This document shows, piece after piece, positions 20,950 through 27,773 of a stretch of DNA of 30,027 bases; the stretch's first letter is position 1, and each line of letters starts with the position of its first letter. The DNA comes from a virus. Position numbers and translations under genes: made by a program. The stretch covers positions 1-30,027 of the IMG/VR virus record IMGVR_UViG_3300009285_002030; one strand, given 5' to 3'. The notes under the pieces were generated by a model that was given only the letters and a program-made list of their open reading frames with translations, was not told where the DNA came from and searched no databases.

Positions 20950-22003
20950 TTGGCAGTGGCTGTGGGAGGACGAAACGGGCGGTGGTGGTTCCGACCCCCA
21001 ACCCGCCCAAGTGATCCCCGCGCCTCCAGCCCCAGACGTGAGGGAAACCTCACGAGAAAGCCTCGAAGCCCAACTGTGGGCCAACCCCCAACTCGTCGCG
21101 CAGCAGGTGGGCTTGCAGCAACAGTACGGACTTCCGTTAGCTCAATCTCAGGCGGATATTCAAGCCCGAATCGCTCCCCAACTGGCTCGCAGTCAATTTG
21201 GGATTCTTTCTGAACAAGCCCCCCTCTTTCGCGCGTTATTGGAACAGCAATATCCGGCCCTCTCCCCCCTCTCCCAGCAAGCCACGCAGGGGATTACTTC
21301 TCCGACGGGGCTCACGCCTGCTCAGCAAGTCGCTCAAGATCAAGCGTTGGCTGCGGCACGAGGGCGCATTCCCACGCAACTGACGGACGCCTTGGGACAG
21401 CAAGCCCTCCAACAGTTCCAGAGTCCGACGGGCCTCACCCCTCAACAACAAGCCGCCCAGGAGGCCATTCGTTCACGAGCCTTTGAACAATCCGAACGAG
21501 GGATTCGGACGGCGGCAAATGTTGGAGGGACCCTGTACGGCGGTCGGCGGGAGTTACGGGAAGACCGCGCTCGGAATGAACTCGCCCAAGGGTTTGCCGT
21601 CCAAGACATTGACCTCCAGAGACAGCAACGGCAGGAAGCGCTCAGTCAGCTAACACTGGCTCAACAGTTTGCTCTCCAGGGCGCACAGACGGGTCAGCAG
21701 TTCGGCCTCCAAGATGTGGGGGTGCAGCAACAGGGGAGGCAACAGTCCCTCCAAAATCTCATCTCCCTGTTTCAGCTCGCGGGCTTGCCCGTCCAGCAAT
21801 TCAACGCCCCCCAACCCACCGTCCCAGGGTTTGGGCAGAGCCCCGTGCCAGGCGGGGATTCCCTCTACAATGCCCTCGTCCAAAACCAGGGGAACTTTGG
21901 GATTATCCCTGGGATGGCAGGGAGCCCAGGGGCTGGGCCAGGGCTTGCTCAAGCAGGCATTGGAGCCGCAGGGATGATTGGGGCAGCAGCGCTTATTGCT
22001 TAA
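20936..22003 (+). CDS. Gln-rich internal virion/ejection-like protein (355 aa)
   Basis: The start is ATG 20936, after a GGGGGG-containing ribosome site. The 355-residue product starts MRRYSWQWLWEDETGGGG, then Pro-rich, then a long Gln/Ala/Leu helical region (VAQQVGLQQQYGLPLAQSQA, DLQRQQRQEALSQLTLAQQF), then a Gly-rich hydrophobic C-terminus (AGIGAAGMIGAAALIA). The unit SPTGLTPxQQxAQ occurs twice (near 21296 and 21425). Coiled coil plus a hydrophobic Gly/Ala tail is typical of podovirus internal proteins that exit with DNA and form a channel across the envelope. No cysteine is seen. The assignment is by architecture and position. Confidence 0.65.
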   Translation: MRRYSWQWLWEDETGGGGSDPQPAQVIPAPPAPDVRETSRESLEAQLWANPQLVAQQVGLQQQYGLPLAQSQADIQARIAPQLARSQFGILSEQAPLFRALLEQQYPALSPLSQQATQGITSPTGLTPAQQVAQDQALAAARGRIPTQLTDALGQQALQQFQSPTGLTPQQQAAQEAIRSRAFEQSERGIRTAANVGGTLYGGRRELREDRARNELAQGFAVQDIDLQRQQRQEALSQLTLAQQFALQGAQTGQQFGLQDVGVQQQGRQQSLQNLISLFQLAGLPVQQFNAPQPTVPGFGQSPVPGGDSLYNALVQNQGNFGIIPGMAGSPGAGPGLAQAGIGAAGMIGAAALIA

Positions 22004-22809
22004 TGGGCGAATTACTGATTGCCACCAAACAGTTTATCATTGACATGACGCAGTCGCATTCCCGTCCAGTGCTTTTGTGGAGTGGCGGGAAGGACTCGAT
22101 GGTCTTATTGCATGTGCTCCGCTCAATGAACCTCTTCTGGCCCGTGATTTTGTATCGCAACAATTTCTTTCCACATAAGTATGCGTTTATTGATCGCATG
22201 ATACGAGACTGGCGCTTAACGGTCTTTGAGTACCCACCGCTCTCGATGGGACTGAAACAGAAGAACGGACAAGTAGAGATGGTGTCATTTTACAACATTG
22301 GTGCTCTACTTCCCCTGCACCTCCCGACAAATATGCTCCCAGTCGATAGGGCGTGGGACTGGCAATGTGGCATTGAACTCTTGAACCGCCCCAAGGGGAC
22401 GATGCAGTTTCCGTGGGATCTGCTCTGCGTCGGACACAAGAGTTGTGATGAAGATATTACCGAAGGAAAGCTGACGCTCCATACGGCTATTCATCACATT
22501 GAGCAGGGGCCAGATGTGATGTTTCCCCTTCGAGATTGGACGCATGACGATGTGTGGCACTATACTGAGCAATATCATGTCCCTGTCCAAGAGACGCGCT
22601 ATGAACACACCACCGCAGGATGGCGTGAGCGAGAGGATAAGACCTATAATCCAGATTGCACCCCGATTTGTATTCGCTGTCTTGATAAGCGGTTGGAAGG
22701 GGACGTGGACTGCCCCTTGCTTGGGAAAACGATTCCCAACATCAGCCGCCAGATCGCCTACCTTCCCGATCATGGACTAACGTATTTTGGGGAGCCCGTT
22801 CATGCTTGA
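22003..22809 (+). CDS. PAPS reductase-like PP-loop protein
   Basis: The ATG overlaps the upstream TAA (TAATG). The 268-residue product has the PP-loop SGGKDSMVLLHVLR starting at residue 27, then the typical strand order with LLCVGHKSCDEDITEG and FPLRDWTHDDVWHYTEQYHV (the 'P...Wt..dVw.Y' motif of PAPS reductase-like enzymes). Cysteines at 219, 223, 226 and 237 (CTPICIRC, then C) could bind metal or an iron-sulfur cluster. Members activate substrates with ATP or reduce PAPS or APS; phage members are widespread and their substrate is mostly unknown. It is co-transcribed with a methyltransferase and an AdoMet decarboxylase-like gene, overlapping the former by 8 bases. Sulfite reduction for the host or a base or RNA thiolation are both possible. 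Confidence 0.85.
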   Translation: MGELLIATKQFIIDMTQSHSRPVLLWSGGKDSMVLLHVLRSMNLFWPVILYRNNFFPHKYAFIDRMIRDWRLTVFEYPPLSMGLKQKNGQVEMVSFYNIGALLPLHLPTNMLPVDRAWDWQCGIELLNRPKGTMQFPWDLLCVGHKSCDEDITEGKLTLHTAIHHIEQGPDVMFPLRDWTHDDVWHYTEQYHVPVQETRYEHTTAGWREREDKTYNPDCTPICIRCLDKRLEGDVDCPLLGKTIPNISRQIAYLPDHGLTYFGEPVHA

Positions 22810-23512
22810 ATGCACGACCGATATGGAATATGCGGTTTTTGAGAATAGCCAATGCGTCCTTAAAGATGTGACGGATGCCATCCTGGGATGCTATACGGCG
22901 CTGTCGGTCTTGCATGGGGAACCTATCTTCGAGGCGTATCAATTAGGCCCTACAAGCGAATCTCATGTTGAGCAGTTGATGCAAGGCATCGTCTTTCCTG
23001 TTGGCGCAACCGTTGTGGATGTGGGATGCGGGGTAGGCACCGTCACACGCCTCCTGCAAGGCTGGCGTCCGGATTTACGATGTTTGAATCTGAATCTCAG
23101 TCTCGCCCAACTGCGCTACTGTAAGCATCCTCTCATCAATGCCGATGGTCACGCCTTACCACTCATGTCTGCGTGTGCGGATGTGGTGTTCTTGCTCTAT
23201 GTCCTGGGGTACGGGTTGCTCGAACCCTTCCTACGTGAGGCAGCTCGGATTACCAAACCTGGCGGGGTACTGTGCATCTATGATCTCTGGAGCATCCACC
23301 CGCAGCGATTTCTTCAGCAGACGGGCTATGCCTCCCATCATCCTTCTCGCGTGTTGGATGTCGCTCAGACCGTTGGGTGGACACTCACGCAGGAAGTTGT
23401 CCCCCAAACGTATCCATCAAACTTTTTCCTTCAGGATATGGGGAAAGAAAACTTCAACGCGCTTTTTGGTGATTGTCATCCAGCACTCTATCGTGGGGTT
23501 CGCCATGCCTGA
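22802..23512 (+). CDS. Class I SAM-dependent methyltransferase
   Basis: The start is ATG 22802 with GGGGAG 7 bases upstream. The 236-residue product has motif I VVDVGCGVGTVTRLL (71-85), an acidic-strand region (CLNLNLSLAQLRYC), motif II/III NADGHALPLMSACADVVFLL and the post-motif REAARITKPGGVLCIYDLW. This is a UbiE/Methyltransf_11-type Rossmann fold, usually acting on small molecules or lipids rather than DNA. There is no DPPY-type motif. The N-terminal 60 residues may bind substrate. It overlaps both neighbours by 8 bases, so the three proteins are probably made together. The substrate is unknown. Confidence 0.82.
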   Translation: MLECTTDMEYAVFENSQCVLKDVTDAILGCYTALSVLHGEPIFEAYQLGPTSESHVEQLMQGIVFPVGATVVDVGCGVGTVTRLLQGWRPDLRCLNLNLSLAQLRYCKHPLINADGHALPLMSACADVVFLLYVLGYGLLEPFLREAARITKPGGVLCIYDLWSIHPQRFLQQTGYASHHPSRVLDVAQTVGWTLTQEVVPQTYPSNFFLQDMGKENFNALFGDCHPALYRGVRHA

Positions 23513-23891
23513 CCCATTTGGCTATCAACTGCTTGTCGATTGTTATGACTGTCAACCCCCAGTCTACGACAGCATTGATGCGTGTCATGCCTTCTTATTG
23601 GAGTTAGTAGATGTCTTGGGCGTGAAAACCCAAGCGCCCCCGTTTGTCTTTCAGACCGATGCTGTACGGTTTCCAGACAAGGCGGGGTTGAGTGGATGGG
23701 TGCCCTTAGTGGAAAGCGGGATTCAGATTCACACGATTACGCCAAAACGGTTTGTATCGCTCGATGTGTATAGCTGTCGACACTTTGAGAGCGCCACAGT
23801 TCTCACGGTGGTACAGCGGGGTTTGGCTCCCAGCACGATTCATCATGTGTTGCTTCCCAGAGGCGAACAATTTAATGAGGAGGTGGTGTAA
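23505..23891 (+). CDS. S-adenosylmethionine decarboxylase-like pyruvoyl enzyme
   Basis: The product is 128 residues. The core GYQLLVDCYDC... then SGWVPLVESGIQIHT and VSLDVYSCRHF aligns with bacterial AdoMet decarboxylase (SpeD). Glu70-Ser71 is the self-cleavage site that makes the pyruvoyl group, and His76 and Cys91 follow at +5 and +20, exactly the spacing of the catalytic Ser63/His68/Cys83 in the well-known Thermotoga enzyme. The normal HTWPE loop is HTITPK here, so residues that hold AdoMet are changed. Decarboxylated AdoMet feeds spermidine synthesis, but some homologues act on ornithine or arginine. Processing is predicted; the substrate is open. It overlaps the methyltransferase by 8 bases. 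Confidence 0.78.
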   Translation: MPDPFGYQLLVDCYDCQPPVYDSIDACHAFLLELVDVLGVKTQAPPFVFQTDAVRFPDKAGLSGWVPLVESGIQIHTITPKRFVSLDVYSCRHFESATVLTVVQRGLAPSTIHHVLLPRGEQFNEEVV

Positions 23892-24613
23892 TGCCATACA
23901 TTCTTCCGACGCCAGAACCTGACCGACGAGGGGAAGCCTATGGACAAGCGATTCAGCAAGGAGTCAAGGGGCTCTCAGACCTCCTCCTCCAAGCTCTCCT
24001 CTCTGGGCAACTTGGGCAACTTGGGCAAGTTCCCCAACAAACCGTCGCTCCCACAGGCAATATCCAAGGACTTCAACTTCCCGGTGGACAGCAGTTTTCC
24101 GGTACACCCCAAGCCGCCCAACGACTCCTCCCTGACTATATTCGCAACCTGCAATCGCGGGTCAACGCGGGACAACTACCCGTGGGGGGCTTGCCGACGG
24201 GGTTTGGGGCGACGCCGACAGGCCAATCGCGGATGCGGTTGTTGCCACCGTTGACGCGACAGGTACAGCAAACCCAGTTGCAATCAGCACAAGAAGAACT
24301 GGCTGATCTTCCACAGAAACGTGCTGGAGAAAAACTCAAGCAGGATGTCTTGAGGTCGGGACTCGAACGAGAACCGCTTGAGCGGGCCGTCCTGTCTGCT
24401 CGTGCTGACGCAGCCAAAGCCCTCGCTCGTTCACGAGACGCCGAAGCGAAGCTGTTAGAGAACGTGACGGGGCCGATTTCGATTCAGGAAGCCAAGGGAC
24501 TTATTGAGCAGGCGAGGAAATTGGGTCGCTCGGATAGCGAAATCTTGGCTGAATTGCAGAACGACCCATCTCTCTCGCCAGAAGTCAGACAACAACTTCT
24601 CCAGGATTTCTAA
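23891..24613 (+). CDS. Internal virion-type protein (240 aa)
   Basis: GAGGAGG precedes the ATG, which overlaps the previous stop. The 240-residue product has a Pro/Gln/Gly-rich N-terminal half (LLLQALLSGQLGQLGQVPQQ; PGGQQFSGTPQAAQRLLPDY) and a helical C-terminal half (LQSAQEELADLPQKRAGEKL; SARADAAKALARSRDAEAKL). It ends with a small SPEVRQQLLQDF helix. Composition resembles the 20936 protein, and it is followed by the largest internal protein, so a DNA ejection complex is likely. No cysteine or signal peptide is present. The family is not recognised. Confidence 0.6.
   Translation: MPYILPTPEPDRRGEAYGQAIQQGVKGLSDLLLQALLSGQLGQLGQVPQQTVAPTGNIQGLQLPGGQQFSGTPQAAQRLLPDYIRNLQSRVNAGQLPVGGLPTGFGATPTGQSRMRLLPPLTRQVQQTQLQSAQEELADLPQKRAGEKLKQDVLRSGLEREPLERAVLSARADAAKALARSRDAEAKLLENVTGPISIQEAKGLIEQARKLGRSDSEILAELQNDPSLSPEVRQQLLQDF
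24005..24031 (+). repeat. Three 9-base units (GGGCAACTT)
   Basis: GGGCAACTT, GGGCAACTT, GGGCAAGTT in frame, encoding repeated Gly-Gln-Leu/Val within the linker of the internal virion protein. Confidence 0.75.
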
Positions 24614-24619
24614 CCACTC

Positions 24620-27130
24620 ATGGGGCTTCGAGAATTAGCCCAGGCATCATCCACAGAACCCTCGGCGGCTTCTGTCGCAGGACAATCCTTTCTTGAACGC
24701 CTTTTTCTCTCGCTTGCTCGAACGGGGCCGATGGCTGGCGAATCCCAAGAATCGTTAGAGCGCTATAGTCCCGTCTTGCGTCAAAAGCGCCTTGCCCAAG
24801 AACAGTTGGAAGCCAATCGACTCGCGGCACGTCTTGGTGGCGGGGCGGGGCAGTTGGTGGCTGATCTCCCCGCGTTTCTCTTGGCTGGAGCGACAGCGGG
24901 TCGCGCCTTAGGAGGTGGACTTCGAGCCTTGGCAAAAGGACGTGCCGCTGCAAGGGTTGCGAGAGTGGCAGGGGAAGTGGGTGGAACGCTTGGGGGTGCT
25001 GAAGTCTTAGCAGGAGCGCACCCAACACCGCAGTCCGTGGCTACCCAGACGGCGATTGGAGCGATTGCTGGCCCAGTCATTGGGGAAGCGATCAGACCGC
25101 TTGCGCGTCAGATTCAGGCCAAAGGACTTCGGAGTTTGGCGGGAAAGGTTGGCGGGGGACTTCTAGGACAGCGATCTACACAACTTGTTGAACGCGCCAT
25201 TCCTGATGAGTTGCTTACTCCTGTGCAGCGTGTCACGCGGGCGCTGAAGCAAGCCAAGTCCTTAGAACGCCAGCAAGCCAACATCTACCATGAAGTGCGA
25301 TCAAAACAAGCGGGAGCGATTCAAGCGATTGGACAAGATATTCCTGGGGAGGCGGGATTTCATGCTCAACTGAGTCAACTGCGCGGGAAACTCCCAAAGG
25401 TAGAGTTTGAGAGTTTGCGGCAAAAGATTCCGCAGGTGGATATTGACACCATCTTTACTCAGGTTGAGGCGACGGAAACACTTGCCCCCTTTCAACGGAT
25501 TAACGCCAAAATCGGATTGGCGAAGCTCTTTGGCGCTGAAGGGGGAGCTGTCCCGACGAAGAGCGAACTCCGATTGCTTTCCCAAGTTTTTCCACCAGAG
25601 TTTATTGACACCGTCTTGGCGAAACGCCCCCTGACCCAACGGCTGTTCAGTTTTGGAGTGGATGCGCTCAATCTTCCAAGAGCCATTAAAGCCTCAACGG
25701 ACTTCTCCGCTCCACTGCGTCAGGGAATCTTTTTCATTGGTCGTCCCCAACAGTTCCTTCCTGCGTTTACGAAGATGTTTCGTCAATTCTTCAGCCAACG
25801 TGCCTACCAAGGACTTCAGAAGGACATCGCTGCTCGACCGACGTTTCGCCTCATGCAGGAACACAATCTCGCCCTCACGGATATTCTCACTGGCTCAGAA
25901 GAACAGTTTTTATCCCGAACGGCAGAGAAACTCCCTGTATATGGGCATATTATCAGAGCCTCGAATCGTGCTTACACGGGGTTTCTCAACAAACTCCGCG
26001 CCGATGTGTTCGATGATCTTGTTGGAAAAGCCTCACAACAAGGGCTGGTAAAGGACAACCCAGAACTGGTGCGACAAATTGCGGACTTCATCAACAACGC
26101 GACTGGTCGTGGAGCACTCCCTGGTGGGCTGGAACGGTCAGCTGCTCTCCTGAATGGAGTGCTTTTTTCTCCTCGCCTATTGGCGTCTCGATTGAACCTC
26201 CTGAATCCCATGTTCTATATCGGACTCCAACCCTTTGTCCGGCGGGAAGCCTTGAAATCGCTGCTGTCATTTACGGGAACGGGCATGAGTGTTCTGGGGT
26301 TAGCCCATCTAGGAGGAGCCGAAGTTGGGATTGATCCGCGCAGTACCGACTTCGGGAAGATGAAGTTCGGCAATGCCCGATACGACATTTGGGGTGGATT
26401 CCAACAGTATTTGGTTTCAGCGGCTCGTTTGTGGACTGGGGAACAGGTGAGTTCAACAACTGGACGAGAGATTGTGCTAGGCGAAGGGTTTAAGCCGACA
26501 ACCCGTTTGGATATTCTCACGCGACTGGCGATAGGTAAATTAGCTCCTGTCCCAGCCTTTGTGGGGAATCTACTCCGTGGGCAGACATTCGTTGGACAAG
26601 ATATTAGCGTCCCAACAGAAGTAGCCAATCTCTTTATCCCTATGGTCTTGGATGACCTTTACGACCTCTCACAAGAGAGAGGGACGCAAGGTATCTTTAT
26701 GTCTATTCCAGCCTTCTTTGGGGTGGGAATACAGAACTATGGGGATGTCATCCCTATTGCGGAGAAAACGCCTTCAGGCCGATTGACCATTAAGTTTCGC
26801 CAGCCTCCAGGGGCCGCGGAGTCTTTCATCAATCGGATCATGGGGACGCAAGTCTCCACCGTTCCACCAGAATTGCGTCCTGGGTTAGTACGGGAGCATT
26901 TTCAAGAGTTGCAACGGAAGGTGGAAACCGAGAAGACAAAACGGCTTGTCCTAGAAGATGGACAGAGCCGTCAAGTTGGAGAGACGATCATTTTTCTACA
27001 GGGTGGGATCGTTAAGACAAAGCCGTTGGTTCGTATCCCCAGACTCAAGAATCGTGTCGAACGGCAGATGGGGAATGTGCAGTTTGCGCCATCTGGTCAG
27101 AGGCGTGGATTGCGAGCATTGGTGGAGTAA
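24620..27130 (+). CDS. Large internal virion/DNA ejection protein (836 aa)
   Basis: The product is 836 residues, the longest complete gene here. Residues about 65-155 are Gly/Ala-rich and hydrophobic (LGGGAGQLVADLPAFLLAGA, VGGTLGGAEVLAGA, QTAIGAIAGPVIGEAI), fitting membrane insertion. The rest is mostly helical (RALKQAKSLERQQANIYHEV; FLNKLRADVFDDLVGKASQQ) with a hydrophobic SFTGTGMSVLGLAHLGGAEV segment. The C-terminal 80 residues are basic. Size and mixed membrane/helix character match internal core proteins of short-tailed phages (for example T7 gp16 or P22 gp16 types) that leave with the genome and build the trans-envelope conduit. I see no lytic transglycosylase motif in it; the cell-wall hydrolase is a separate gene at 27318. 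The assignment is by architecture. Confidence 0.65.
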   Translation: MGLRELAQASSTEPSAASVAGQSFLERLFLSLARTGPMAGESQESLERYSPVLRQKRLAQEQLEANRLAARLGGGAGQLVADLPAFLLAGATAGRALGGGLRALAKGRAAARVARVAGEVGGTLGGAEVLAGAHPTPQSVATQTAIGAIAGPVIGEAIRPLARQIQAKGLRSLAGKVGGGLLGQRSTQLVERAIPDELLTPVQRVTRALKQAKSLERQQANIYHEVRSKQAGAIQAIGQDIPGEAGFHAQLSQLRGKLPKVEFESLRQKIPQVDIDTIFTQVEATETLAPFQRINAKIGLAKLFGAEGGAVPTKSELRLLSQVFPPEFIDTVLAKRPLTQRLFSFGVDALNLPRAIKASTDFSAPLRQGIFFIGRPQQFLPAFTKMFRQFFSQRAYQGLQKDIAARPTFRLMQEHNLALTDILTGSEEQFLSRTAEKLPVYGHIIRASNRAYTGFLNKLRADVFDDLVGKASQQGLVKDNPELVRQIADFINNATGRGALPGGLERSAALLNGVLFSPRLLASRLNLLNPMFYIGLQPFVRREALKSLLSFTGTGMSVLGLAHLGGAEVGIDPRSTDFGKMKFGNARYDIWGGFQQYLVSAARLWTGEQVSSTTGREIVLGEGFKPTTRLDILTRLAIGKLAPVPAFVGNLLRGQTFVGQDISVPTEVANLFIPMVLDDLYDLSQERGTQGIFMSIPAFFGVGIQNYGDVIPIAEKTPSGRLTIKFRQPPGAAESFINRIMGTQVSTVPPELRPGLVREHFQELQRKVETEKTKRLVLEDGQSRQVGETIIFLQGGIVKTKPLVRIPRLKNRVERQMGNVQFAPSGQRRGLRALVE

Positions 27131-27132
27131 TG

Positions 27133-27300
27133 CTACCTCCAGTAGGCCAAGTTGTCATCATCACGTGGCCCAGCGTTCGGGTCGTAGATGTTCTCAACTG
27201 GTTGAGCAAGCCACAACACAATGACCACGAAACCGATGAATAGGAGTAAGGCAACCCATAGGTTTGTGGGTTTGGACGCAAACAAGGGATCGGAGTTCAT
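27133..27300 (-). CDS. Leftward single-TM membrane protein (55 aa)
   Basis: On the leftward strand AGGGAAAGG precedes ATG 27300. The product MNSDPLFASKPTNLW... has one strong transmembrane span (WVALLLFIGFVVIVLWLAQP, about residues 15-34), then an acidic polar tail (VENIYDPNAGPRDDDNLAYW). It exactly fills the only gap in the rightward block: its stop is 2 bases from the end of the 836-residue gene and its start is 17 bases from the lysin gene. The polar tail after a single span resembles pinholin-like or spanin-like proteins, but neither can be claimed. An in-frame ATG at 27327 would overlap the lysin. Confidence 0.6.
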   Translation of the reverse strand: MNSDPLFASKPTNLWVALLLFIGFVVIVLWLAQPVENIYDPNAGPRDDDNLAYWR

Positions 27301-27317
27301 CCTTTCCCTATACCCCC

Positions 27318-27773
27318 ATGCCCTCACCTAGTCAAGCGAAGAAATTCTCCAAAGCCGCGATGGTCTTATTGCGAGAATCCGCTGCCGAAGGGCCGGAAGG
27401 AATGGAAATGGTCGCGGATACTTTCTTCAACCGTGGACAGACACGGAAACTGCCCTTAGATGCCGTGGCGACCCAATCGGCGCTCAATAAGAAAGGCGTT
27501 CGGGTGTATCAATACACGGGTGCGGGAGACCCCAAGTTGGAAGAATTCTTTTCCCGCCAACCCTTCATCCTCCAAAACCTGGCTGAAGAAATGGTACAAG
27601 AGCGTCTGAACCCCAAGTACCAACCGAAATATCCTGGGCTAGAAAATTTTGTCACCCAAGACCTCTTCGACCGACGGTTTGCTCCCGATGTGTCCGAGTG
27701 GGTACGACAATATGAGAAGGTTGGCCAAGTGGGGAATCACGTGCTCTTGATGCCACCCAAGAAGAAAAAATGA
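27318..27773 (+). CDS. SleB-like cell-wall hydrolase
   Basis: The start is ATG 27318; the 151-residue product has no signal peptide. MVLLRESAAEGPEGMEMVAD followed by TFFNRG matches the SleB/CwlJ hydrolase signature 'EA.gEg.eGm.aVa.vi.NR', with the Glu of AAEGPEG as likely catalytic acid. The end KVGQVGNHVLL matches the terminal 'iGnH.Fy' strand. These enzymes cleave peptidoglycan as lysozyme- or transglycosylase-like lysins. Here it could be the endolysin or a virion-carried enzyme used at entry; the position between internal proteins and the fibre favours the latter, and the adjacent leftward membrane gene could favour lysis. It ends in PPKKKK and overlaps the fibre gene by 4 bases. Confidence 0.7.
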   Translation: MPSPSQAKKFSKAAMVLLRESAAEGPEGMEMVADTFFNRGQTRKLPLDAVATQSALNKKGVRVYQYTGAGDPKLEEFFSRQPFILQNLAEEMVQERLNPKYQPKYPGLENFVTQDLFDRRFAPDVSEWVRQYEKVGQVGNHVLLMPPKKKK

